Assembly: GCA_025194985.1 (NCBI GenBank)
Contig: JAOANE010000046.1
Coordinates: 103,374-167,373 of the forward strand
Reading direction: 5' to 3'
Length of the DNA: 64,000 nucleotides
Source of the DNA: Regnicoccus frigidus
Lineage (GTDB): Bacteria > Cyanobacteriota > Cyanobacteriia > PCC-6307 > Cyanobiaceae
This document shows, piece by piece, positions 47,752-55,125 of the stretch (its first letter is position 1; each line of letters opens with the position of its first letter). The notes under the pieces were generated by a model, which did no database searches, was not told where the DNA came from, and was given only the letters and a program-made list of their open reading frames with translations. The translations under genes were made by a program, and so were the position numbers.

Positions 47752-48264
47752 ATGAATTTTTTCGGGATCGGTCTTCCGGAGATGGCAGTGATCGCTGCTG
47801 TCGGCTTGTTGGTGTTTGGTCCCAAACGCCTGCCGGAGCTTGGGCGCACCCTTGGGCGCACTCTTAAAGGTTTTCAGTCGGCTTCCCGGGAGTTCGAGCA
47901 GGAATTCCGCCAGGCGATCGATACCGAAACGGTCACGGCCCAACCCACCAGCCAGGCCATGGCTCAGTCCGCTGAGCCGCTCGTCTCCGAGGCTCGCGCC
48001 TCAGAAGCGGCTTCGCTGCAAGCTGCTTCCTCTGAAGCCACGTCCGCCGAAGCCGCTGTCGCCCCGCCAACGGCTTCGTCCAGTGGCCGGCCCGTTGAGC
48101 TGCCTGTGACGCCTGAAGCGGAGACCATCAGCGGTTCTGTCCCTGCTTCAGAACGGCCTGCTTCAGAACAGTCCACTTTAGAACGGTCTGCATCAGCGCA
48201 GCCTGCTTCAGAGTCTGCTTCGGCAGAATTGCCCCCTGAATCCTTGCCGGTCTCGCCGTCCTGA
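47752..48264 (+). CDS. tatA: TatA/E-family twin-arginine translocase subunit with repetitive tail
   Basis: The first 55 residues are a standard TatA: short N-terminal helix (GLPEMAVIAAVGLLVF), hinge FGPKRLPELG and amphipathic helix GRTLKGFQSASREFEQEF. TatA oligomers form the pore of the Tat system in the plasma and thylakoid membranes. The remaining 115 residues are a low-complexity Ala/Ser/Glu tail built from pentapeptides (xxEAA units, then PASER-PASEQ-STLER-SASAQ-PASES), making the protein about twice the usual length. It follows psbH and precedes pth, a typical picocyanobacterial order. Confidence 0.9.
   Translation: MNFFGIGLPEMAVIAAVGLLVFGPKRLPELGRTLGRTLKGFQSASREFEQEFRQAIDTETVTAQPTSQAMAQSAEPLVSEARASEAASLQAASSEATSAEAAVAPPTASSSGRPVELPVTPEAETISGSVPASERPASEQSTLERSASAQPASESASAELPPESLPVSPS
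48142..48231 (+). repeat. six-unit coding repeat, 15-bp period, in tatA
   Basis: Units of exactly 15 bp: CCTGCTTCAGAACGG, CCTGCTTCAGAACAG, TCCACTTTAGAACGG, TCTGCATCAGCGCAG, CCTGCTTCAGAGTCT and a weaker GCTTCGGCAGAATTG. They encode the acidic pentapeptides of the TatA tail. A second, more diverged set of four 15-bp units precedes them (about 48000-48060). Confidence 0.85.
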
Positions 48265-48388
48265 TCGGGCCGGGCGGCTTCCTCAAGCGGCCTTGCCGAA
48301 AGGTTTGGCAATGGCGTTTGAGTATTCCGGTCGCCCTTCGGCTCGCCACCACAGCGCCGCAGCGACTGAGCTTCACCCGCATGGCCCG

Positions 48389-49015
48389 ATGACTGCCGCT
48401 CCTGCCCCCGCTGGGGATCTCCAGTTGTTGGTGGGGTTGGGAAATCCGGGCAGCAACTATGCCAAAACTCGCCACAACGTCGGCTTCATGGCCCTGCAGC
48501 GCCTGGCCCAGGCCGAAGGCGTCAGTTTTCGGGTCAACACCAAACTGAAGGGAGAGGTCGCCGACCTGCGTCAGGGCGCTCGGCGCCTGCGCTTGCTGAT
48601 GCCCACCACATTCATGAACGAAAGCGGTTGGTCGATTCGTGCCACTCTCGACTGGTTTGATCTGAAGCCCCACCAGTTGCTGGTACTCGTTGACGACATG
48701 GACCTGCCTCTGGGCCGCCTGCGGCTGCGCCGCGAGGGTGGCGCCGGCGGCCATAACGGCCTGCGCAGCACCATCGAGCAACTCGGCAGCCAGCAGTTCG
48801 CCCGACTGCGCATCGGCATCGGTGCCCCATCGCTCGATCCTGCCGTGCGCAGGGAGCGCACCGTCTCCCATGTGCTGGGCCGTTTCTCCGCCGCCGAAGG
48901 TCCTGTGGTCGATGCCGTGCTCGAGGAGGTACTGGCTGGCATCGGCCTGATTCAGCGTCTCGGCTACGAGCGGGCCGGCAACCGCCTCAACAGCTTTCAA
49001 CCCAACCCCGCCTGA
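48389..49015 (+). CDS. pth: peptidyl-tRNA hydrolase
   Basis: Pth releases tRNA from prematurely dropped peptidyl-tRNA. The 208-residue enzyme has LLVGLGNPGSNYAKTRHNVGF (with the catalytic His and Asn), PTTFMNESG, LVLVDDMDLPLGRLRLR (Asp) and GGAGGHNGLRSTI. The start is ATG 48389 near the homology; ATG 48311 upstream would add 26 unconserved residues. DUF3146 follows by 36 bp. Confidence 0.95.
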   Translation: MTAAPAPAGDLQLLVGLGNPGSNYAKTRHNVGFMALQRLAQAEGVSFRVNTKLKGEVADLRQGARRLRLLMPTTFMNESGWSIRATLDWFDLKPHQLLVLVDDMDLPLGRLRLRREGGAGGHNGLRSTIEQLGSQQFARLRIGIGAPSLDPAVRRERTVSHVLGRFSAAEGPVVDAVLEEVLAGIGLIQRLGYERAGNRLNSFQPNPA

Positions 49016-49051
49016 CGGGGCGCTCCCCATCCTGTTCGCCGACCCCGTGCC

Positions 49052-49309
49052 GTGAGTCGCCTGCCTGCCACCACCGCCCAGCTGCGGGTGCTGCATCAGA
49101 GCTTCAGCCAGAAGCTGGTGGAGGGCGAGGTGGTGGCGGGCGGATTTCAGTGGTCGTTTCGCTGGGCCTTCGACCGCGGCGAGCTGAGTGTGGAGCCCTC
49201 GCTCGGCCGTGCCCTGATCCAGGACGCGCTGCTGCGGTTTCTGCTCAAGGCCGACTACCAGCTCGAACCAGGCAGCGATTACGCCTTTACGGTCCGGGCG
49301 AAGATCTAA
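49052..49309 (+). CDS. DUF3146 family protein
   Basis: An 85-residue protein with GTG start. The segment FQWSFRWAFDRGELSVEPSLGRALIQDALLRFL and LEPGSDYAFTVRA match my memory of the cyanobacteria-specific DUF3146, function unknown. It is last in the psbH-tatA-pth-DUF3146 direction and converges with the YqgF-like gene. Confidence 0.78.
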   Translation: MSRLPATTAQLRVLHQSFSQKLVEGEVVAGGFQWSFRWAFDRGELSVEPSLGRALIQDALLRFLLKADYQLEPGSDYAFTVRAKI

Positions 49310-49324
49310 GTCCAGGTTTTAGGT

Positions 49325-49792
49325 TCAGGTTCTAGGTCCGTGGCCCAGTGCCCCCAGCCTGTCGCCTCCAGTCTCGCGCTCAAGGCGGTGGCCCAAGGCC
49401 TGCTCCACCAACAACTGGGCGACGACGTCGTCCCAGGGCCGTGGTGGCTGGCGCAGGCCCATCGGCAGCAACCGCCTCCAGCCCCGTGCCGGGAACAGCT
49501 GCCAGTAGCGCGAACGGGCCGCCAGGGTGCTGCCCCGTTCCTCGATCAGCAGCACCGGAGCGAGGGGCGCCAGCTGCTCCAGCCAGGCCCTGCTGCCGGT
49601 GCCATTGCCCAGCAGGATCGCGCCAAGCAGGCGCTCTTGCAGCCAGGTGTCGAGCTCCCTTCTGGTGTCCTCCGGGGTGAGGATCAAGGCCACCTCGATC
49701 CGCTGGCGGTCAGGGTCGCTGCGGACCAGACCACACTTGCTCCGGCCCGGGTCGATGCCGGCAAGCGCTCCGTGCGCGGGCAGCTGGCTCAT
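49325..49792 (-). CDS. RNase H-fold (YqgF/RuvC-like) protein
   Basis: The 155-residue product starts with AGIDPGRSKCGLV, the first beta-hairpin and Asp of RNase H-fold nucleases, and has a second acidic site in LLIEERGST and a third candidate in PWDDVVAQLLVEQAL. This matches Holliday-junction-resolvase-like/YqgF relatives in cyanobacteria, distinct from canonical YqgF. It could process rRNA or DNA junctions; not proven. Its start overlaps the DUF3084 stop by 4 bp, so it is co-translated downstream of it. Its 3' end runs into short AGGTTC-type repeats (49313-49336). Confidence 0.72.
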   Translation of the reverse strand: MSQLPAHGALAGIDPGRSKCGLVRSDPDRQRIEVALILTPEDTRRELDTWLQERLLGAILLGNGTGSRAWLEQLAPLAPVLLIEERGSTLAARSRYWQLFPARGWRRLLPMGLRQPPRPWDDVVAQLLVEQALGHRLERETGGDRLGALGHGPRT

Positions 49793-51051
49793 GGTCGCCG
49801 GGGCTGGGGCTGAACAGCGTCCCCACTGCTTTCTCCCCCCACACGACGCAGCTCCAGGAAGATCGGATCGGCGGTGTCGGCATTCCGCAGTGCCACCGCT
49901 TCGAGCTTGACGCTCTGACCGGCCGTTCGCTCGCTGAGCTCACGGCCGAGCTGGTTGAACAGATTCACATCGAACTGAACCCCATCGACCACGGATCCCT
50001 GGCGCTGTGCTTTGGCGAAGGAGGCCGCCAGTAGCAGGTTGAGCCGGTTGCGCACCTGATTCGGCGAGAGCTCCTCCCCCTCGAGATTGGTGGTGGCCAT
50101 CACCTCACCGGCGCGCATCACCTGACGGTTCGGGCGCAGATCGGGAAAGGCCAGCACCTGGCGCTCGCCCCGCAGCACGTTGGCGGCGGAGCGGATGCTC
50201 ACCACCCAGGCACCTCCCTGGCTGATCAGGCCTTCCAGTCTTTCGATATCGCCACGGGGAACGAGCAGCATCTGGCGATCGGGCGCTGTTCCCGGCAGGA
50301 CCCGATCGAAGGCGGCCAGGTTGGCTTGGCGCAGCAGCTCTTCGATCACGGGCTTGGCCTCCGCTCGCCGCTGGATGGCGACCTTGACGGTGGCGAGCGT
50401 CTGGCCGCTGCTGATCACCACGTCCCCGCGCCTGAAGGCGATCAGGTTCTCCTCCAGCGACTTGAGTTCGGCTTCGCCGGCGCTGATCTGCTGCCTGACC
50501 CTGGAGAGTTCTGCTTCGTTGCGGCGGATGTCCTGATCCCGGCTGGCGATGTCACGGTTGAGCCGGTCGCGCTCGCTGATCAGTTGCTTGCGCTGATCCT
50601 GCAGGGGTTTCAGTTCGCTGCGCAGGCGCTGGGCCTGAACTTCGACGGAGGCCAGTTGCTGGCGTGCCTGCTGACGGCCCTGTTCGGCCCGGACCACCCC
50701 CCGCTGGGCCTGGCGCTGGGCCGTGGTGCTGCGTTCCAGGGCGGCTTTGCTGCTTTTTAAGGCCTCGGCGCTGCGATCAAGGGCGCTGCGGCTGTCACGC
50801 AGTTTCTGCTCCAGGCTGTCGAGTTCAAACAGCCCCACCCGCAGGCGCTCGCTGACCGCGAGCATCAGCCCCAGCGACACCGCGCTGATCAGGCTGCCGG
50901 TGAGCACCGTGATCAGTACGGCGGTTTTGCGGGGGCGCAGATTGAACAGGCTGAGCCTGGCCTTGCCAACCCGGCTGCCAAGCCGATCGCCCAGGGTGGC
51001 CAGCACGCCACCCAGCACCAGCAGAGCGAGGATCAGCAGCCAGCCGGACAC
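49789..51051 (-). CDS. DUF3084 family membrane coiled-coil protein
   Basis: The 420-residue protein has two N-terminal membrane helices (WLLILALLVLGGVLATLG and TAVLITVLTGSLISAVSLGLML) flanking the basic RKTAV region, a long coiled coil (about 75-210, SLEQKLRDSRSALDRSAEALKSS and so on) and a C-terminal beta-rich globular part. DUF3084 is found next to ntcA in many cyanobacteria; function unknown. It lies 59 bp downstream of ntcA and is coupled to the YqgF-like gene. Confidence 0.88.
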   Translation of the reverse strand: MSGWLLILALLVLGGVLATLGDRLGSRVGKARLSLFNLRPRKTAVLITVLTGSLISAVSLGLMLAVSERLRVGLFELDSLEQKLRDSRSALDRSAEALKSSKAALERSTTAQRQAQRGVVRAEQGRQQARQQLASVEVQAQRLRSELKPLQDQRKQLISERDRLNRDIASRDQDIRRNEAELSRVRQQISAGEAELKSLEENLIAFRRGDVVISSGQTLATVKVAIQRRAEAKPVIEELLRQANLAAFDRVLPGTAPDRQMLLVPRGDIERLEGLISQGGAWVVSIRSAANVLRGERQVLAFPDLRPNRQVMRAGEVMATTNLEGEELSPNQVRNRLNLLLAASFAKAQRQGSVVDGVQFDVNLFNQLGRELSERTAGQSVKLEAVALRNADTADPIFLELRRVGGESSGDAVQPQPRRP

Positions 51052-51110
51052 GGTTCAGCTCGAGGAGCTCCAGTATCGGTGCCGCGGGTTGCGGCGCTGC
51101 TGTGGCCAGC

Positions 51111-51839
51111 TCAGCTGAATCGTTTCGCCAGGGCCACCGGATCGAAGACGGTGATTTTCTTGCGGTCCACCTGGACCAGGCCGGCCTGGCGGAGGTCGCC
51201 GAGCAAGCGGGTGATCGTGACGCGGGTGGAGCCGATCGCTTCGGCGATTGATTGGTGCGAGAGGCGCAGATCAATGGTGATCCCTTCGGCACCCGGCACG
51301 CCGAAGTCACGGCAGAGCACCAGCAGAAAGCTCACCAGCCGGGACGACATGTCCCGGTGGGTGAGGGTTTCGATCATCGTTTCGGTCTGGAGGATGCGCG
51401 AGGAGAGGCCCTGCAACAGCAGAAGCCCGACGTTGGCGTCCTGCTCGATCGCCCGACGCACCGAGGTGGCCGGTGCCGCGACCATCTCCACCCGGGTGAA
51501 GGCAACGGCGTGATAGAAGCGATCGGAGCGTTGGCCGGTGAGCAGCGAGAGCACCCCGAACAGGCTGTTTCCGCGCAACAACGCCACGGTGATCTCCTCA
51601 CCGGATTCGTAAACCCTGGAGAGGCGAACGGCTCCGCGGCGGAGGAGATAGACCCGCTCGGCTGGATCGCCAGGGAAGAAGATTGTTTTGCCCCGCTCCA
51701 CTGCCTCAAGGGTGCAGCCACTGAGGCCACGCATCACTTCAAGCAGGGTGGTGGCTCCGCTGGCCGTGGAGCCGACGCCGGTGGTCGTCAGTGCTGGGGT
51801 GGTGCTGGTGCGGCTAAATCCGCGCATTGCGCCGACCAT
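51111..51839 (-). CDS. ntcA: global nitrogen regulator NtcA
   Basis: NtcA is the CRP-family activator of nitrogen assimilation genes, responding to 2-oxoglutarate and PipX. The protein matches the family: KTIFFPGDPAERVYLLRRGAVRLSRVYESGEEITVALL, SLFGVLSLLTGQRSDRFYHAVAFTRVEM and the DNA-binding helix-turn-helix SHQSIAEAIGSTRVTITRLL near the C-terminus. The 242-residue length includes a Thr/Ser-rich N-terminal stretch; a later start is possible. DUF3084 and the YqgF-like gene follow. Confidence 0.97.
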   Translation of the reverse strand: MVGAMRGFSRTSTTPALTTTGVGSTASGATTLLEVMRGLSGCTLEAVERGKTIFFPGDPAERVYLLRRGAVRLSRVYESGEEITVALLRGNSLFGVLSLLTGQRSDRFYHAVAFTRVEMVAAPATSVRRAIEQDANVGLLLLQGLSSRILQTETMIETLTHRDMSSRLVSFLLVLCRDFGVPGAEGITIDLRLSHQSIAEAIGSTRVTITRLLGDLRQAGLVQVDRKKITVFDPVALAKRFS

Positions 51840-51860
51840 GACGGCGAGACGAGTGAACGG

Positions 51861-51902
51861 AAGCTACGGATCGCCCAGGTCAGGCCACGTAGCAATCGAC
51901 AC
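51861..51902 (-). promoter_or_regulatory. candidate NtcA-activated promoter of ntcA
   Basis: On the minus strand GTG-N8-TAC (51902 to 51889) matches the NtcA box GTA-N8-TAC at five of six fixed bases; 22 bp downstream stands TAGCTT (51866-51861), fitting the TAN3T -10 box with the spacing (22-23) of class II NtcA promoters. It lies 22 bp before the ntcA ATG. Autoregulation of ntcA is established in other cyanobacteria; use of this site is inferred. Confidence 0.5.
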
Positions 51903-52051
51903 TAATCCCTTGGATCCACCCAGGCTGGCAGGCATTCCCATGAGCGCAAGCCCAGGCAGTAGTACGCCTGTTTGCGCTAGGGATGGTGCCTGCCGCTTGT
52001 TTCCGGGCTCGACACCGCTACATTCGGTTTCGCGTGCCCAGCGGGGTGTTG

Positions 52052-52654
52052 ATGACGGCCAGCCTGATCACCCCTCACCAGGAGGCCCGCCATCCGTTGC
52101 GGCCCCTGGCCCAGGTGCGCCCACCGGCCCTGCCACCCCTCCCCCCGCAGCAGGTCACAGCGGCCCGGCCCGAAGGATTGCTGCAGGTTCACACCGCGGC
52201 CTTTCGTGGCAGTTTTAGTGGTGTGTTCAGCCAGGCCCTGCGCACGGCCGGACTGGGCAGCCGGGTCCTGATCAGCCAGTTTCTCAAAGGCGGCGTCGAC
52301 CAGGGCCCGGAGCGCAGTCTCTGGCTGTGCGGACGCCTCCAGTGGATGCGGCCAGCGCTGAGCAGCTGCCTGATCCATCCAGCCGCTGATCCGCTCACCG
52401 ATCCGGCCGATCGGCGCGCGGTCGAGGCGGCCTGGACCTTCAGCCGCGAGCAGCTGCTCGCCGGCGCCGTCGACCTGGTAGTGCTCGACGAACTCGGCCT
52501 GGCGATCGCCCTGGGCTACCTTCCGGCCGATGACGTGGTGTCCACCCTGGAGCAACGACCAGCCCAGCTCGATGTGATCCTCACCGGGCCGTCTATGCCA
52601 GCCGACCTGATCGCGATGGCCGATCAGGTCACCCAGTTGTGCCGGGGTGCCTAG
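52052..52654 (+). CDS. corrinoid adenosyltransferase-like protein (CobA/CobO family) lacking a P-loop
   Basis: The 200-residue protein aligns by eye with cob(I)yrinic acid a,c-diamide adenosyltransferases: EGLLQVHTA at the first strand, VLISQFLKGG (71-81), AWTFSREQLLAGAVDLVVLDELGLAIALGYL (127-157) and DVILTGPSMPADLIAMADQVT. At the place of the Walker A motif (TGxGKGKTTAA) it reads TAAFRGSFSGVF, with no GK[ST]. ATP binding of the usual kind is thus unlikely. The stop codon abuts the dcd start with no spacer. It may have another role, perhaps regulatory. Confidence 0.75.
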   Translation: MTASLITPHQEARHPLRPLAQVRPPALPPLPPQQVTAARPEGLLQVHTAAFRGSFSGVFSQALRTAGLGSRVLISQFLKGGVDQGPERSLWLCGRLQWMRPALSSCLIHPAADPLTDPADRRAVEAAWTFSREQLLAGAVDLVVLDELGLAIALGYLPADDVVSTLEQRPAQLDVILTGPSMPADLIAMADQVTQLCRGA

Positions 52655-53248
52655 ATGCTCAAGTGTGACCGCTGGATCAACGCCCAGGCCGCGGAGGGCA
52701 TGATCGAACCGTTCCAGGCCAGCCTGGTGCGTCACCTCGATCCGCAAGCGGCGGGCCGGCCGGTACTGAGCTTCGGCTGCTCCTCCTACGGCTACGACCT
52801 GCGCCTTTCGGCTAACGAATTCCTGATCTTTCGGCATGTGCCGGGCACGGTGATGAACCCCAAGCGGTTCAATCCTGCCAACCTCGAACCTGCCGCGCTC
52901 CACCACGACGAGGACGGCGACTCCTTCATTCTTCCGGCCCATTCCTACGGCCTGGGTGTGGCCTTGGAGCGGCTGCGGGTGCCGCCCAACATCACCGTGA
53001 TCTGCCTTGGCAAGAGCACCTATGCCCGCCTGGGAATCATCGTCAACACCACGCCGGCCGAAGCGAGCTGGGAGGGGCACCTCACCCTGGAGTTCAGTAA
53101 TTCTTCCGGTGCCGACTGCCGCATCTATGCCAACGAGGGCATTTGCCAGCTGCTGTTCTTTGAAGGCGACCCCTGCGACACCACCTACAGCGATCGCCAG
53201 GGCAAATATCAAGACCAGCCCGAGCGGGTGACCCTCGCCCGAATGTGA
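52655..53248 (+). CDS. dcd: dCTP deaminase
   Basis: The 197-residue enzyme turns dCTP to dUTP for dTMP synthesis. The family motifs SFGCSSYGYDLRLS and GKSTYARLGIIVNTTPAEASWEGHLTLEFSN (catalytic Glu in WEGHLTLE) are intact, and QLLFFEGD and YQDQPERVTL end the protein as usual. It starts one base after the preceding stop, suggesting tight translational coupling. The convergent thyX next door acts in the same pathway. Confidence 0.95.
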   Translation: MLKCDRWINAQAAEGMIEPFQASLVRHLDPQAAGRPVLSFGCSSYGYDLRLSANEFLIFRHVPGTVMNPKRFNPANLEPAALHHDEDGDSFILPAHSYGLGVALERLRVPPNITVICLGKSTYARLGIIVNTTPAEASWEGHLTLEFSNSSGADCRIYANEGICQLLFFEGDPCDTTYSDRQGKYQDQPERVTLARM

Positions 53249-53289
53249 ACCACTTGAACGCCCGGCACTGCTTGCTCAGCCAGCCCAGA

Positions 53290-54012
53290 TCAGGGGGCTA
53301 GGCGGGCTTTGTGCAGGCGGCTTTTCTCGTACCAGGCGGCAAATTCCGGCGCCCAGGTTTCGAGATGGGGCCAGATCAGGTCGCAGAGCTGGCGAATTTC
53401 CAGCTGGGCATCGAGCTTGGCGCGCAGATCGAGAAAGTGCAGCAACGCCCGCAGGGTGAAACTGACCACGAAGTGCTGGCGGTAGTCGAAGGGGAGGATG
53501 CCCCGGGCATGTTCCTCGGCGAAGCCGGCGGCCAGCAGGTCGCGGTAACGCTCGGCGGCGGCCAGGCACAGGGCCAGGTCGACCTGCCGTTGCTCCTCGG
53601 TGTAGGCGTACTTCTTGCCCTGGCGGTCGCTGTAGCTGCCGACCGGCCGTAAATAAAACACCTCCTCGAGCTCAAGTTCGCCATTGGCGGCCCGACAGAT
53701 CCGCTCGCCCGTGTAGCGCATCGACTGCACATCGAAGCTCACGCCCACCCGGTGGGTGCGGGCCTGCTGCATCACCGAGTGGGGGAACCAGCCCACGTTG
53801 AGCACGATCTGGGCATGTTCCATGGGTCCGTAGTGCCCCCGTTCCCCGGCCAGCAGCCGTTTGACGCAGATCTCACCAGCGCTGGTCTCATCGGGCCAGG
53901 CGCTGCGATCGGCAGCCACGAACCCTTCGCAATAGTCCTGGTGCATGCCGGCGTAGACGCACAGCTGCGGATTGGGGGTGGCGGCAATCAGCTCGACCCG
54001 GAAGCGGTCCAT
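53290..54012 (-). CDS. thyX: flavin-dependent thymidylate synthase
   Basis: ThyX makes dTMP from dUMP with FAD and methylene-THF. The 240-residue protein has LNVGWFPHSVMQQARTHRVG and SFDVQSMRYTGERI; the family motif RHRX7S appears as RTHR-VGVSFDVQSMR, the form I remember from cyanobacterial ThyX. It converges on dcd with a gap of about 40 bp, so the window supplies both dUMP-precursor and dTMP steps. Confidence 0.94.
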   Translation of the reverse strand: MDRFRVELIAATPNPQLCVYAGMHQDYCEGFVAADRSAWPDETSAGEICVKRLLAGERGHYGPMEHAQIVLNVGWFPHSVMQQARTHRVGVSFDVQSMRYTGERICRAANGELELEEVFYLRPVGSYSDRQGKKYAYTEEQRQVDLALCLAAAERYRDLLAAGFAEEHARGILPFDYRQHFVVSFTLRALLHFLDLRAKLDAQLEIRQLCDLIWPHLETWAPEFAAWYEKSRLHKARLAP

Positions 54013-54064
54013 GGCGGCAAACGGTTGGTGGTGGAGTGGTGGGGGCTAGGGCGCTCAAGGGCGC

Positions 54065-54619
54065 TTAACCGTGGCTGCGCGGGCCCGCCAGGGGGGAGAT
54101 GGTCTCCTCCAGCCTGCTGACCGTGCCGATTCCCGCCAGATCCGGCAGGGGGGTGCCATCGATCAGGGCGGTGGCGATGGTTTCGAGTTCAAGCTGGCTG
54201 CGGCCGCCGAGCGAGCGGCCGACCACCTGGCCGTCTTTGTCGAAAAACTCCAGCTGGGGGATGCCGTTGACGCCGTAGCGCTCGATCTCAGGGCTCCAAC
54301 GGGGGTTGTCCACATTCAGCAGCACCAGGTCGACGGCGCCGCGATGCTCGGTTTCGATCGCTTCCATCGCCGGTGCCATCGTCCGGCACACCTCACACCA
54401 GTCGGCGTAGAACTCCAGGATCGTCGGGCGGCCATTGGCCAACGCCACCGGCAGCTCCAGGGAGCGACGAGCCATCTGCTCCAGGGGTGCCTGGGGATGC
54501 AGTCCGCCGCGCAGCTGGAACAGCAGCAGACCGAGGGCGGCGGCGATCGCCGCCAACAACACCCTCTCCCTGCGACCGAGCAGCGGCAGGGCCGGGTCAC
54601 GGTTGTTCGATGCGCCCAT
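54065..54619 (-). CDS. membrane-anchored thioredoxin-like protein (TxlA/HCF164 type)
   Basis: From ATG 54619 the protein has 184 residues: a membrane anchor (about 19-35, VLLAAIAAALGLLLF) and a thioredoxin domain with active site WCEVC (Cys75, Cys78) preceded by FYADW, plus the cis-Pro in NGIPQLEFF. This fits the TxlA/HCF164 class that reduces lumenal cytochrome or PSII factors; HCF164 itself uses the same WCEVC motif. It is divergent from the NIL-ferredoxin gene. Confidence 0.9.
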   Translation of the reverse strand: MGASNNRDPALPLLGRRERVLLAAIAAALGLLLFQLRGGLHPQAPLEQMARRSLELPVALANGRPTILEFYADWCEVCRTMAPAMEAIETEHRGAVDLVLLNVDNPRWSPEIERYGVNGIPQLEFFDKDGQVVGRSLGGRSQLELETIATALIDGTPLPDLAGIGTVSRLEETISPLAGPRSHG

Positions 54620-54711
54620 CGCTTCGGCCAAAAGTTGGTCAGCTGGTCTGCACTCTGGCAGCGCCCCAGCTGCGGCCGGGCCAAACTGAAGATCGCACGC
54701 GGCCATTCCCG

Positions 54712-55125
54712 GTGAAGCACCGTCTCACCATTCATTTCCCCAGCGAGGCGGTGCACCAGCCGATCACCTATCGGCTGGCGGTCGATTACGACATCGCCGC
54801 CAAGATCCTGCGGGCCCAGATCGCACCCAACCGGAGCGGCACGATGGTTGTTGAACTCTCCGGTGACATCGACGAGCTGGCCGCCGCCGAGGAGTGGCTC
54901 GAGGGTCTGGGTCTGCAGCTGGACAGGGCCCAGGGCGAAATCCGCATCGACCGCCAACGCTGCGTTGACTGCGGCATCTGTACCAGCGTCTGCCCCAGCG
55001 GCGCCTTGAGCAGCGGCCTTCCCTCCTGGCAGCTCAACTTCGATGCCCAGCGCTGTCTGGTCTGTGAGCAGTGCATCCCCAGTTGCCCGCTCGACGCCAT
55101 CGCCCTGGTGTTGGAGTCGCGATGA
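54712..55125 (+). CDS. NIL-domain ferredoxin with two 4Fe-4S motifs
   Basis: The 137-residue protein begins (GTG start) with a NIL domain (HRLTIHFPSEAVHQPITYRL, NRSGTMVVELSGD), the ligand-binding fold known from methionine ABC transporters, followed by two cluster motifs: CVDCGICTSVCPSGAL and CLVCEQCIPSCPLDAI. NIL-ferredoxins in other organisms are linked to homocysteine/methionine or sulfur metabolism. The stop overlaps the ATG of the next gene (ATGA), so the two are translationally coupled. Confidence 0.9.
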   Translation: MKHRLTIHFPSEAVHQPITYRLAVDYDIAAKILRAQIAPNRSGTMVVELSGDIDELAAAEEWLEGLGLQLDRAQGEIRIDRQRCVDCGICTSVCPSGALSSGLPSWQLNFDAQRCLVCEQCIPSCPLDAIALVLESR

